A stretch of DNA of 64,000 nt, from assembly GCA_964036045.1 (NCBI GenBank), contig OZ038380.1, forward strand, positions 169,358,531-169,422,530. Reading direction: 5' to 3'. The stretch's first letter is position 1, and each line of letters starts with the position of its first letter. Below the pieces are notes generated by a model. That model was not told where the DNA came from. It did not search any database and saw only the letters and a list, made by a program, of their open reading frames with translations. The DNA is from Eutreptiella sp. 'Long Island Sound 2002'. Lineage: Eukaryota > Euglenozoa > Euglenophyceae > Eutreptiales > Eutreptiaceae. The translations under genes were made by a program, and so were the position numbers. Shown here in pieces: positions 43,049 through 56,900 of the stretch.

Positions 43049-46000
43049 GTTTTAGCACAGGTCTCGGGTTGGAGAAGAAGGACACACCTCTGCAGATAGT
43101 GGGATATTGCCTCACTCTTGTCAGTGGTGGCATTGCCGTACATGGAGGCACCTCTGCGTTGCAAAGGCCCGCTGTGCTGTTTCTGCCCTCATGCCCGCGG
43201 GTTCCGCGGAGGCATTCTCAGCGGAGGCGGTCTCTTTGGTCCCTTTCCGAATCGGCCGGACGGTCGGAGGGGGTCCAAAATCCGGAGGAGGAGGGAAGGG
43301 CACACCGATGGACGAAGCGCGGCCGACTGGATGCAGTAACGTGCTTGATGACCAAGTCATGCAGGACCCCCTCTCCTGCAAACCGCAGCATGCAGCTGCG
43401 GGTGGGTGGCACAACGGGAATACGCGGCCACGGCCGGGCTTCTTGGGGGCAAAGCTGAGCGCTGTGTGACGGAGCCGCTTGCTCTGTCGGCGCCGAGGGG
43501 GTCAGACATGCCACGAGCGTCTGGCAGGGAACCGGGTTCTCAGTCGCAATCGGCTTTGTACCAAAGGCCACTCCGCAATACCCGCCCTCTGCCCCACCAG
43601 AACTCAGTAGGAACGTGCTGCGTCCAGCGTGTGGCTCAGTAGGACCCTGCTCCATCCGATCATGTCTGAGCTGGCAGACGCTAGTCGCAAGCCGGGAGGG
43701 GATCTCTCCCACATGCCGTCCAGTTGGAAGGCTTCGGGGGGGCTCTTAAGCCTATGGCCCATGGGCTATGCTCCTGGGTATGCATTCCTTCCGAATGGCA
43801 CGAGGTGTATGGGCCGAGAGAAATTCAAGTCCCGCAGCCACAAACCTGTGGGGCATCGGGCTGCAGCAGCTCCCAGCCCTCTGAGCCTCTCCAACCTTCG
43901 CTCACCCTGGCCAGTCCTCTGACCTTCCACAAACCGCGGGGGCCCTCCACTTGACCAGCACGCTCAGCACGTGTTCCGCGAGGTCTGTCACCATCCGGCT
44001 CGGCCAGACTGCGGAATGCCTGTGAGCGGGGGGGTCAGTCGCCCGAGGCCGATGCCATGCTGCTTCGAACCCCGCAAAGGCTGACCAGCCACAACCAACC
44101 GTTCTAGCCCCCCTCCAGTGTTCTGCCACCGCAACCAGCCTTCAAGGTCCCCAACCCTCATGATCCCTCACGTTACCCTCATTCCCTCCCCCAAACACCG
44201 CCCTGTGGATCGAATCCCGGATCTCGCCGTTCCGGTGTTTGGTTGGAACATCGCAGTGTGTCTGCGGAGCGCGGAATTCCCGCGCCTGGGTTTTGCGCCG
44301 TGGTGCTCCCAGATCAGTCTGCCTACTGCTGGGCTGCTTGGGCACACCCCGGCTGGCGCCCCTGCGGATGTCCCAGAGCCGCTCTGGTGTGGCGACCGCA
44401 TGTGTTGCCATTGTCAGCGCCCATTTTGCTCCGTTGCACTATGTTCTGGTCGGTTTGTGGGGCCCTCACAAAGTGCCTGCTTTGTGCAAAACAGTACTGG
44501 GGCTTTCGCGTCAAGGGGAAGGGGAAGTGGCGAGAGGCCAATGGGCGTCGCCAGCCTCAGACAGCAATCCACAGAGGCCAGCCCCATCCTGGGCACACTT
44601 ACTGAGCCTTTCCGGCAACCCTCCATGAACCTGTTGGTCTCAGACCCCCCTCTCCCCGCTCCACAACGCGTCCCTGGGGGTGGGGCCTGCAGCCACCCCC
44701 CCTGGAAGTCGGCTGCGCAGCCTGTCTGCCGCACACGCAGGGCCGCAGCCCGGGCTGCAGGGGTGGTCCCCAGAGACACGTTCACCCATGTACTCACGGC
44801 CTCGTGTCGCCCATGGCCTCAAATTACGTGGTTTGACATCAGTAAAGCCAATTCTTTGGAGGTGGCTGAATGGGTCGACGATGATGGGCACGTGGGGTAT
44901 GCGTGGATCATGGGCTCCCGACGCCATCCGAGACTACCGGCTCCCCTGCAAGTGATGCTGCGGCTTTGAACTCCGCCGCCCACCGGGCGTCAACGCGCGC
45001 GCGTTCATGCATGCATTGGCGTCAGGGTTTTCAGGGCTGCCTCGTCCGTGGTCTTCTGCCCGCCAGCGTGTTGGCATGCATTGCGGTGATGCATCTGGGA
45101 GCGCCTGCTGCCCCGAACGCCTCAGTGCGGGTGGTGCTGGTGGAAACGGGGACAGGCAGAAAAGACGACAGTTTGAGTCAAAGGGTGCGGTATAACCTGC
45201 CCCCATGCCCTGGAAACCCACGCACATGGAGCAGGATGGCACTTTGTCTGACGCTACTCTTTAAACCGTCTTCTCCAGCGACCACCCCCGGTCAAACATC
45301 ATTAGTTTTCACCTGTCAAACCTGTCTAACGAAGGTGAAAAGGTTGCACGGGGGAGGGGGGGTGCTCCATCGAGGATGCTATTCCAGGCAGGTGCATTGC
45401 AAGGGCATAGCATGCGATGTTGGATGGTGATATCCGCTCCAGGATGTGGCTGCTGGCGGGGGTGATGTGCTAGCGCCAGATCCGTATCACGTGTTTATTG
45501 ACATGCTGAGGCATCACAGTTGCAGTGTCGTGTTGACTGCATCATTGTGTCTGTACTCGTTGTGCCGGTACCCTGCAGCACTGGACCACTCACAGTCTGA
45601 TTTATATACGCCGTTCAGGCCATCATGGCTTAATGGCCTGCGGTTGGGGGCGGGGAAGGCCGGCATCTGTTTGTGCTTTGAATTCTACTCTGGTCTGTCG
45701 TAATGACATCTTTCCACGTGAGGGGCTTCTCGCCAAGGGATGCTTCCTTTGCCACGTCAGATTCGATCAAGCCAGCCGCAGCTCATTTCATTTCCTGTGT
45801 AAATGCTACAGTTTCGGCCATGTTGGGGCACATGCCTATCTGAATTGGACATAAAAGCTCCGGATTACAGGAGGCTTGGGCTCAGCAGTGCATGTGCATT
45901 GCGCCCAGTGATTCTAGGTGCACCAGGTCAGTTGGTGCAGTGTTAGGCATCATCTCTATGGCAGCTTGGCAACACAGTTGTTCATACAGGACCATTTGGC

Positions 46001-46725
46001 ATTGGCATTTTGCGCCGTGCGCATTGTGTGCTCTGATTTGTGGCAATGTGGTGACCAGGGTGATCAGGGTAGCACAGAGGTAGGGTAAGGGATGGGGAGT
46101 TTCCGCTGCTTGGCTGCCAATGTGCGACATCCACTACGAGGGGCTTCCATGTGGATCATCCGGCCTGTTATTGATTGCCTGCACCTTGCGGGGGCTGAGC
46201 GCCACCCTCATGCCCCCTGTGTGTCCAGCTTGTTATCTAACCCTTGGTTGGACCAATAAAGGGCTGAGTACAACAACACGGTACGCTAGGACACTTCAGT
46301 AAGTGCAACACTAAATGCCCCCACAAGACCGCAGAGCTGCGCACAAAAGGGGCATGACACTAGGGGCATCATTGTTGTATGACAACAGGGTTTTGATGCT
46401 TCTTTCGCATTAGGGATCTGTCATATTTGGGTTTTCACCCAATTTCACCCATTTTTACCCATTTTCACCCTTTTTCATATATTCTTTGCTCATTTTGCCG
46501 CATGTTCTCTTTTCTAGGTTGATTTCTCCCCACTATGGAGGCTACTAGTTTACTAATTGGCTATTCTCACTCTGGTTTCCTATGCTTGGCATGGTGCCCC
46601 AACTGGTCTATGTACATTTGCCTATGTTGGTCCCAGCCCCTTCGTACCTAGGACTTTCTCTTGCCCATTCTACTTTGAGGTGAGAGTGAGCACCGCCTGG
46701 AGTTTGAGACAAGTCCCACTCACCA
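43049..46725. other. no firm gene
   Basis: Short protein-like stretches occur, such as ITWFDISKANSLEVAEW (near 44823-44873) and PYHVFIDMLRHH (near 45482), but I could not assemble them into a gene. A GGCGAGAGGCCAATGGGC word lies near 44529. A stretch near 43550-43620 resembles repeat R4 (58382-58455). A pyrimidine-rich tract of CACCCATTTT words lies at 46436-46485. Confidence 0.4.
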
Positions 46726-47178
46726 ATGGATCCTGATGAAAGCGATCCCCACGATAGCAGCATCAACAACACTAAGTGCCATCTCATTTTGAAAGGGTGC
46801 AAGAACAAGTGTGTTAAGAAGTTAGTCAAACAGACATTGAAAAGACGCCAAGATTTTGGCGAAGGCTTGATGGCTCTGGGAACCCTATACGCAATGTTTG
46901 AGAGCAACCCCAGCGTGAGACAAGGTGCCGATCAGAAGTCACACTGTGGGTATAGGTAGGATTGTCAGTGGCTACTTCGTTGTTGACTGGGGCCCCTTTT
47001 GTCTTTTTCTTTGACAGGGGAAGAAGCTATGCTATATTCTGAAAGTGTACTTGGATTCCAAGACCGTCTTATACTGTTGCAGAATTGTTGCAACTGTTTT
47101 GGTAAACATTTTGGTGTGGTCTTTTTTTTCAGGCCGGAAAGATTCAGAAGCAGCGGTTCAAATGAAATGACAAATTGA
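46726..47178 (+). CDS. candidate small split gene, unknown protein
   Basis: ATG 46726 stands in a strong context (ACCAATGG). The first 66 codons are acidic, then Lys/Cys-rich (KGCKNKCVKKLVKQTLKRR), and end at a donor, CAAG|GTGCCG (exon to 46924, phase 1). A 93-base intron would end in a T-rich tract and CAG at 47017. The next exon continues in phase (GEEAMLYSESVLGF...) to TGA at 47176-47178. An alternative 31-base intron at 47102-47132 is too short to trust. No homologue is known to me. Confidence 0.4.
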
Positions 47179-47658
47179 GGGCATGGGACTGGGGCTGGAG
47201 GTAGGGATGCATCACCTGTAAATAGTCTTGATGTCATGCAGAGAGGGAGGAATGGTCGCCAGGGGCGGAATCTGAGCGCATTGCTGCAGTGGGGACAGAG
47301 CTGTAGAAGTGGTGTATGATAGCGAATGCTATGATCGGATTTGATCATTGGGCGGCACACACACATCCACACACACATACACCCCTGCAAACGAACCCCC
47401 CTCCCCCGCCTGGCCAACCATCTCACAGGATGTCGAGCGTACTAGGGGCAGGGGATGGTCAGCCCACAACTTGGAAACCCCTATTTCCACTCCCAACGCC
47501 CCGACCCCCAAAACCAAAACAGTGGCATACCCAAACTAAACTTCTGCGCTTGACGGGCGCCAGCATTTTTTTTTTTGGCTGTTAGGGACCGCCCTGGCCC
47601 GCACTTCCCCTGCGCTCCACGTGCCACGCACTTGAAACTGCAGTACCTTAGCTACACA
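47179..47658. promoter_or_regulatory. upstream region of the malic enzyme gene
   Basis: A CA-rich tract (ACACACATCCACACACAC) lies near 47355-47385. No TATA box or other known promoter word is clear. The region would hold the promoter if the start at 47659 is right. Confidence 0.3.
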
Positions 47659-47967
47659 ATGGCGACCCGCAATCTCTCGCTCCCAAAGCAAGTGGCCCTG
47701 GCTGGAGGCATTGACGCCTGGAACGCCCGCACCGATGAGCAGAAGTCGCTGCGGAACATGCTGGACGCCATGTGCACGGCCACCACGGTCGACGAGGCGC
47801 TGGGGCAAGTGAAGCCCATGATTGCCCTCGGCAACTTCCTCTGGGCCTACATGTACATGCGGATGCTGGCTCATAAGAACCTTGACCTCTGCTACGCCAC
47901 CGTCCTGGCGGACCCTGCAACGCTCCTGCCGGTGATGTACACCCCGACGGTCGGGGAGGCCTGTCAG
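47659..47967 (+). CDS. malic enzyme exon 1 (residues 1-103)
   Basis: ATG stands in CACAATGGCG, a good context. The open frame runs further upstream without another ATG. The exon covers the N-terminal helical part and ends at the [10 protein letters not shown] word. The donor CAG|GTCCGC leaves phase 0. The N-terminus is shorter and less typical than in most family members, so an upstream exon cannot be ruled out. Confidence 0.88.
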
Positions 47968-50900
47968 GTCCGCCCCTCCCCTTGGACCCTGAACGTCCAC
48001 CCGCTGGAGGGAGGATTCCCAGAAAGGCGCCGTAAGTGTGCCGGTTGGGACCTCCGGGGGTACGCATTGGGTGAGTGTTCGGGGGGGGGGGGAAGTCTTC
48101 GTTGCGCGTCCAGACGGTGGGGACACGTTTTTTTGGGTGGATGAGAATGAGAGAGCTGGAGAGTTGTCCTGATGTGGGCGGTGGCGACAGGGCCTACAGC
48201 TGTACTGCGTCATTTGGGTGCAGGGGAGGGGGAGGGGGGGGGTTAGTACGGGGAAAATGTTGTTTGGACAACTTCCGGACAGGGAAAGACCGCGCCATGC
48301 CTTTCCACGGTGCACAGCAAAGCCCCCGGCCGGCTCTCCTCAGTGAGTAGCAAATAATGGCATGCGTGGAAGAGGATCTCCAGCACGTGGTCGGGGGCCA
48401 GGGAAAAGAGGCGTACATTGCATTCGTCTCGCCCCCCCGCTTTGTTGGGTTTGGCTGAGTTTATTTTGGCACTGAATTCGTTCCACTGAAGGGGGGGGGG
48501 GATCGAAGCAATCAGCACGTTTTCCTGATGCTTGTGAGGAACGTACTGTGGAGGCGCCCACCCTCCAAACTTCACGGTCTGGGATTGATTGTGTGAAACC
48601 TGCGAGTGTTGGCAGGTGTGTGGACGCTACAGGGGCAGCTGCTGCAATTGTGAGCAGTGGGGCAGACATTCCATCCTCAACCCCCCCCCCCCCCCAAAAC
48701 AGACCAAGGGAAAGGAAGGGGGGGTAGGGAGGAAAAGCCGGGCAAGACCGGTAGATCAGGGGCACGAGGTGGCGAGAGGCCAATGGGCACCTCCACCTAC
48801 GGACCGCACACACCCGTTCCAGCCACCCCCCCCTTCCCATGCTTGCACACCCCCCTCTCTGCCTGTACGCACGCTTCCGCTGCCCACAAACGACACAAAG
48901 AACGCTGCAGCCCACCTACCGGTAGTCTGCAAGTCTGGAGATCGCCGCCAGTAATTCGCAGTGCAAGAGTGTCCTTTGGGGGTGGGGGGTGGCATGACGC
49001 CTGTGTGAATTGCTGTCTGAAGCGGGCGGCGCCTGTTGGCCTCTCGCCACTTCCCCTTGTCCTTTCTTGGAACGTGGGCAAGAAGTGAGGTGTTCAGTCG
49101 GCGTAGTCGGGGTGGCCCAGACCCCTCTGGCACCCATGATCGGTTGTGGGTGGATTCGGTGCCTTCAGAATTGCATTTTGACCCACATTGCCTGAGAAAT
49201 GGCCCAATATTGTGTTGGCGTAGGGCTGTTGCAGGCGAGACGGCGGTGGTTTTGGGCCCGTTCTGGAGGGGGAGGGGGTGCGTCACCCTGGCGTACTATG
49301 GGGCAGCACGTTGGAACAAGCCTCGTGGACGCATGCAACGCAAAGCAAAGCAAAGCAAAGCAAAGCGAATGGCAGTAGGACTGGAAATGCCCTGCTGGGG
49401 CGGGGTGCTGAAGGGGGGGAGGTGCATATGCTGTCAGGGGTTGGCGAGGGTGCGCCCCAGAAGGCCATGGCACTGCTTCAGGCCCCTGCGTTGCGGGTCC
49501 CTGCGTTGGCATGTTTCCCCAATGCAACCGCAGCGCACCCTTCGAGGCAACAGCAAGTGCCATCGGATATTCAGGGCCCTCAACTTCATGTCATTTGTGA
49601 GCGTCCACCGCTGTTGGTCAATCACCCCCCACCCTGAAGCGCATCGCCCACAGCCATCAGTCCACCGTCAAATGCGGTTGCTTGGCCGCCAACCGCCGGT
49701 CGGTTGACGGCCGTCCATTACTTTGCACGCCGTTCTCACGAACGGTGACCCCCGCAACCCGCTCACGACACCTGCGAACCCCCGCCCCACCGCCGCCGCC
49801 CCCATTCCCGTCCCTCCGCCGCAGAAATTCGGGATGATGCCCATCTACCCCCGTGGCTGCTACCTGTCGATCTCCGACCGCGGCAACCTCAAAGCGGTGC
49901 TGCAGGAGTACGCGGAGGCGCACCTCGAGAGGGACGAGGCGGGGGTGCCGCAGTGCGACTGCATTGTGTTCTCGGACGGCGGCCGCATCCTCGGCCTCGG
50001 GGACCTGGCCGCCTGGGGGATGGGGATCCCCATCGGCAAACTGGACCTGTACACAGTCTGCGGCGGGCTCAACCCGCGCCGCACCATCCCCGTGATCCTC
50101 GACGCAGGCTGCAGCGACCCGTGCGGGAACACGGCGAAGCTGACCATTCGGGACCACAAGTATGGCCCCAATGGCGTGCAGCTGACGACGGGGCTGGGGC
50201 CAGGCTCGCTTCAGAAGAAAAGCTGTGTAAGGACCCCCCCCCCCCCCTGCCCCTCAGTCCTTCGTCATCATGGGTCCGATGTTATGCTCACGGATGACCC
50301 AGTAGTTGAGTCCTCGGTGTCCTCCATTGAGTCCCCCGGGGGCGCGGATCAGCCCGATTTTGTGACGTCGGATGACGACACCATCACAGAATTAGCACGG
50401 ATGTCACTTCGACCAGGAAACACAGACACAGGTCCAAAGTTCAGTCTTAGGCGCAAGAGACATGGCTACTACAACGGACAACACCATAGACTGACATCGT
50501 CGACATCAGAGGTTCGATTCCTCGTCCCCTTGACATGTCCAGGGACTTGTTGGTGAGGTCCCCACCACCATCCCCTTCAGCAGTGCGCTCCTCCACCGGT
50601 ACCGCTAGGGGTAGGGTGGTGTGTGGCATCTTTTCTTTTCTAAAATACTGATGACCAGTAGGCGCTGTCAGAAAAAAGGCCACGCTACATCCCCTGCAGC
50701 AGTGCGCCCCACCACCTTCTCCGTCGGCGGCGGGGGGGGGCGCGCGTCCTCTTCCGCCTGCGGCGGAAAGAGAGTGACGCCAGTGGGACTCAAACCAGCA
50801 TCGCTGCTTTTGATGCCGGCTGTTCAACCACTGACCAAACAGCCTTCTGGGAGCACTGACATCACATGTCGGATAAGAACTGGATGCATTTAGTTTTATC

Positions 50901-53900
50901 ATGAATAGGTGAGTAGAGGCGGCAACGATCCCGGCTCGACTGGCTGTGGGGAGTCATGAAAGTCACGTGAGTTTGCTTGAGGCCAGTCTTGGCCACTGGT
51001 CCCCTACCCCCATCCTGCATCCTCCCAGCAACCGCCTAACCCAATGACCCTTGGCCAACAGGGTGCCAGCCGCAGGGCACGGTCAGAAGGTAAGTGGAAG
51101 CTGTCCCAGTGGTATACATGCTTGGTATACATGCAGACCAGTGGTCTTGGTCGACAAACCAAGGCTACACAAGAACATTGGCGATCAAACAATGGTGTCG
51201 GTATGATCAAATGATCAAACTGTATGATCTGTGTGAGTACATTGGTATTCAAACTGCCGAACATTGCTGCATATGCATACTAGGACGTGTATGTGCAGAG
51301 CGCTTCTTGACTTGCGTGCGGCCCTCAGTCCCTCCCTTTTGGTTGTAAGTGGCAGCGAGTTGTGCCAAGGGGAGGAAATCAGTACGGGGGTGGGGGGGCC
51401 ACGCCAAGCGTCCGTAGCAAGAGCTAAGCTTGGTACCGTAGACGCCTCACCGAAGCCGTGGGAGGGGGAAGAGCCGACCCAGACAGCCTGTGAAACATTC
51501 GACAGCCGTGTCAACAGAGGCTTGTTCAAACACGGCGACCCGTGTTTCTTCCTTTTTGCCCCAGAACCTGTCCCATGTTAAGACAGGGGGGGGGGGGTAC
51601 AAAACCGTTGCAGCCGCAGTTGGGGTAGGAAAGATACGGCCGGCGCGTAGCTGACAGTCACAAGAGGGGGCCACCCCCTCCACCCCGGCCCTCACAGCAC
51701 ACACTCGCGGGTCTACCCCCCGCAGGTTCCGTCAGGCTGTCGCTGTGGCATCTCGCAGGTTGTACACGGGGGAGAAGAAGAACCGCGTGACCACCCGCTC
51801 CCCCGTCGGGACCCTCGTGAACGCGGCGTACTACGGCGAGGACAGCATGGTCGGCGAGTTCATGGGGGCGGCCCGGGACCTGTTTGGCAGGCACTGCCTT
51901 CTGCAGTTCGAGGACTTCAACTCCAACGATGCATTCCCGCTGCTGGAGGAGTACCGCACGAAGTTCCTGACCTACAACGATGACATTCAGGGAACAGCTG
52001 CCGTGACCGTCGCAGGGTATGGGCTTGGATCTGTCCGTAAGGGATTTGTCGTTGTTCCAAAGGGCAGTTTTGGTCGACCGCCAACCGCTTGGGAGGTCGA
52101 GTTTTCAACTTGGGGCAAGGGGGGGGGGGGGTCAATAGAGGCCCCCAAAACGGGTGGGGGGGCATGGGAAAAGGGCTCAATTGACAGCACCATTAGTCAA
52201 GACTTACGACTAGGACCGAGCTGGGTCGTAGTGTTGATCAACGCGCAGCAAATCGCCGTGGAAGAAGAACTCCCCTCATTGGAGACGCCTCCTTGACACA
52301 CCGGGACATCCAGGACGGTCGACCTGAAAACAGGCTGAAAAAATTGCCATTTTTGGACACTAAATTGGCCATAAAACGGGCTAGACGGCTCAAAAAGGCA
52401 CAAAACTTGTTTGAGGTGACGCGCATGTGCTCTACGGTCGTCTTGAGCTACTTCGGTGCAGGTTTGGATTCACGGGTTCCCCCAAAAGGCGTTTGGTGTG
52501 TCTGCTTGCCTGCTTGCTGCTGCTGCTGCTGAAATGTGTTGCTCACTCTGGACCCTAAGAAGGGCTGTAAAACCTCCACTGGGAAATCCAGCTTAGTAAT
52601 CAGTTATTATGAACTCTGGCACCGAAGGCGCCGAAACTTTTTTTGAGTGTTGAAAAAGCTCAAAAATTTTTTCACCAAATACATGGCAAATGATGACTTC
52701 TCTAAACCCTTTCCATGCACTGATTTCAAAAATCCCATATTTATTTTTTGCCGATTTTTGGGTCCGGGTCACCTCCTGGGTCAACCGCCAACCGCTTTCG
52801 GCTACTGACAAGTCCCGTCGCTCGCCAGTCAGCGTCGGTGAACGACAGGTGCTGTCCGTTGTTCTATACTGCTGCCGGGTATCTCCAACCGCTGTCGCCC
52901 AGTCAGCGTTGTTGAATGACAGCAGGTTAGCAACGACGGCTGTTGATGAGCAACAACCGCTGCCTTGTTGAAGCGTAGCGGAGGAGTGTTCTCAACAACC
53001 GTAAAGCCAGCCCCGTATTGTTTTGTGTCGATTTTACGAGCGAGGGAGAAAGACAGACAGAGGCACACGGGGACAGGGGACAGCAGATAAGGCGGTCGAA
53101 GGCAAGGAGCCCAGGGGGCCAGTAGTCAGGGAGGGAGGCAGGCAGGCAGGCATTTGCGAGCAGGGCTGGGGCGGGGGTTGTCCCTTGCAACCTCTTGTCT
53201 CCCCCTCGATGCTTCCCTCTGTCCTCGCCCCGCCTTCCCACCTCCCTCCCCCCTTTTGTGAGGTTGCTGCTGTGATGGAAGTCGCTGTGCAGGCCGGCAG
53301 CGGCTGCTGGAGGTTGCTGTAGGTTGCGGCGGGCGTTGCTTCAGGTTGCTGTTGGTTGTGGTGCCCGTTTCTGGAGGTTCATGTGGAGCTTCCTGGAGGT
53401 CGCTTGAGGCTGCTGGAGGTGGCCACGGGGATGGCGGTGGGAGGTTGGTGGAGGTTGTGGTGGTTCGAGGTTGCTGCAGGCTGTGGTGGAGCTCCTTCAC
53501 TCTCTCCCTCCCGTGCTCCCCCCCCGCCCCCTCCCCCCTGGGTTTTGAAAGGTAGCGGTCCCGGCGGTGTGACGGGCAGGACCATAGTTGGTCTCATTCG
53601 GGCCACTATGCGGCCCGGAAAAACTTTTGTTGTCCCTAAAACAGTGAGGACGCAGGACCAACAAGTATTGAAAGTTGTTGTGCATCTCACCCAATGACTG
53701 CCTCAGGACTGCCCCCCCTCCCCCTCCCCAAAGCTTTTGCCACCCCCCACGGCCGGCCGATATGCAGAGTCGTCGGGACAGCCATCGAGCGCCCCCCAGG
53801 CGGCCTGTGAGCCTCAAGATCGGCCCTCAAATCAAATCAAATCAAATCAAATCAAATCTTTTGCCCCCCCCCCCCCCCCACAGCCCCGCCCCCCCGAATT

Positions 53901-56900
53901 TTTGAGAGATAGCTCAGGGGGTGGTTCGCAGCGGGACCCGTTCTAACTGCCCCCCCCCCCCCCCCGTGACTCGCTCCCCCCCTCCATCGCGCGCCCCCTC
54001 GCTCCGCCGTCTGTGGAATTCCACCAGAATCCTGGGGGCCATCAAACTGAAGAACCCCGCGGAACAGGACCTGATCGGGGCCCTGCACAAGGAGACATTC
54101 CTGTTCCACGGCGCCGGGTCCGCCAACCTGGGCTCCATCGCGCTGCTGCGGGACGAGGGCGGCGTGCCCATGTCGCGCCTGTTCATCACCAACTCCCGGG
54201 GGCTGATGTGGAGGTCGGCGGACGGGAAGGAGGGGACGTGGCGCAACAATGAGCAGAAGGAGTTCTCACACGTGGGCAAGCCCGACTGGAACACCAAAGA
54301 CTTGGTATGAGTGGGCGCGGCAGGCGGGCCATGGCTGAGGGGCGACCGCAACTTAAACCCCGGGGGAGGGGGGGGTTCCTGAAATCAACCTGTGTACCCC
54401 CCCCCCCCTTGTATAAGCTACGCCATTGTCCAAGCTACAGTAGACGTAGGGACCGGAATAATTTTGTACGTATTTTAATTACGTACGAAATGTAGTGTGG
54501 CCACATAAGACATGGGTTTGTTGTCACATTTGCCAATTTCAGCACATGTGGCCCCCTGCTGGTGCACCAGGAATTTTTTTTTTTAGGCTGATGCATTCCA
54601 TATGTCCTGAATTGCCAATTTCAGCATTTGTGGCCTGCGCACGTGTGTGTCGGCAGTTGTATGTGTTACGCGCAAGCCACGCCCTTGTCCAAGCTACAGT
54701 GGGCGTAGGGACCGTAATAATTGTGTACATTGGCGTAGCTTATACAAGGGGGGGGTGGTACCTGAAATCAACCTCCAATTTCGGGCCCCTTTGATATATT
54801 TCACTTCTTTCCTGAGGCAGCATTTTCTGATGTGGGGGGTTGGGGGGGGTGAGTCGGGCGGAGGAGCCCAGGTGGCCATTCCGCCCCTCCCCCCCCCCCC
54901 CGTAACCCCCGGTCACGGTAAAAGGTCATCATTTGTCTTGATCCCGGTGAAAAAATTGTTGGCCCGGTTTTGACCCCCCCTCCCCACGTTTCACCACCAA
55001 TTTGATCGTTGACTGCTTCATGGTCCCGGGACCCCCATCCCCAGGTTTGGGGGCGCTCTACTGAACCCCGGGTCCCACACCTGCTGCCAGGCCACGGCTT
55101 TTTTTGACCCCCCCCCCCCCTCGTCGTGCTGCTTCCGAACAATCCCATTCGCACCCGTTCCGACGTGTGGGCTCCGGGTCACGTCCAGGCCATGCCGGGG
55201 TGCTTTGAGGGGTCCCGTGAACTGACCCCCTTTGAGGGGGGGGGGGGGTTGTCTGGCATTGTGTAGGCGGATGGTTCACGTCGTGATGATTGGACGAGCC
55301 CTGAGACGTGTTCGTGTCAGGGTACCTCGTTTGTAAAAGCGAAAGGCGCCCATGGCCACGTCCCTGAGGAGCTTTTGTTTCTGACTGTGTGGCTCTGCAG
55401 CGTTGTGCCTGTGTGGTAAGGGGTAGCACACGACATCCGTATCCCGCTCCAAACGGGGGGGGGGGGCTTTTCAAGGCCCCCCCGCCCCCCACGGGGGATG
55501 GGGCTCTTCCGTCAGGCCATTCCGGGACCGACATCGGGACCAAAACCCAAAGAAACACTGAAAATGGCCTTTTTGGAATCAGCGCGTCGAGGGGGGGGGG
55601 GTCAGAAAAAAGGGCACCCCCCCTTTTTTGATGAAAAGAACTGCAAACCATTTTTGCCCAAAATCAAGGCCCTGACCGAAGAGCCCCCCCCCCCCCCCCT
55701 CCCCCCGGGGGTAGTCAGGGCTCATACGACCCCCTCCCCCCCCCCCCTTTGGGCCAATCCTCCACGCGCCCTGTGCGCCTGGATCTCGGTGGTGCAGGGC
55801 TGATGGGGCAGGGCCGCATGCTGCAGGGCCCCTGCACCACAACCCCCAGCAGCACCGTCAGGGGGTATCAGGGGGGGGGGGGGTCACCAAGGCTGACCGG
55901 ATCTCTGCCGAGGGCCCACGAAACGGGGAACAGCCACTCGTGGGCGGTCTGTTCGAGAACCCTCGCAGGCCAGTCACACCGGACTGCACCGCGTTCCTCG
56001 CCCTCTCATCCATGACCTTGGCCCTATCCCCCCGGCGCTGCCCCCGAACACTGGGGGCAGGGGGTGTCTGGGAAAGGGGCTCAATCGACAGAGCCATTGA
56101 TCAGTCAGCAGCTGAAGGCCGTGGGTTCCGACGGCCAATGTCTGCTGCCCTGAGCACAGGTGGGGCCCGGATGACGTCCGGACCTGGGGGATCGGCCCCG
56201 CTTGGATTTTGGGGGGAGCCTTTGTTTGGGGAGGGGGCGCCTCGCTTGGGGGCGCCATGGGCCCCCCTAAGCCCCACGTTGAGGACCTGCCCGCCCCTGT
56301 GGCATGGCTGTGTTGGTTCGCCGTGCCGCACGGTGCGTGCCTCACCCACTGTGTGTCTAGGCACTCTAAAGGCAGGGCCACAGGGTGTGCGCGCAGGATT
56401 TCCCGCGGCAAACGGGGGGCTGCATGCGAAGTACACCTCGCGTTGATCGTGCGAACAACACCCGGTGCAACCCCCACGCCCCCCCCTCCGGCTTCGGATG
56501 TGTGTTTTAACTCTTCGGAGTAATGTTTGGATGTTAAAAGCCCATTAGGAGAGGTCTTCCGGTCGTTTGGCGGCCGGATGTAGAAGCTCCTGTATTTGAT
56601 GATGAGCTAACCCTAACCGCCAGCTGCAGACCACAACACACACGAAGGTGTCATACCAAACCCCCCCCCCCTCCGGCTCCTTACAGTGCAGAGTAAGAGA
56701 GGGAGGAGTCAATGACAGATCAATCAGAGAAGCCCTGTGCGTATAGACGAGCTCACTGTACATCGCAATGATGTTGGGAGCGTTGACTCTAACGGGACTG
56801 AGCATCTACGGTTTGAGAACGCTATTGCCCTGCTGTAGACCCGCTCTATGCCGTTGAATGTGTTTGCGGCCTCCGGCTCCAAACTCCCCCCCTCCTGTCG

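Noticed and set aside
47575-47658. Upstream extension of malic enzyme
   Set aside because: The frame is open there but has no ATG; the first ATG at 47659 has a good context.
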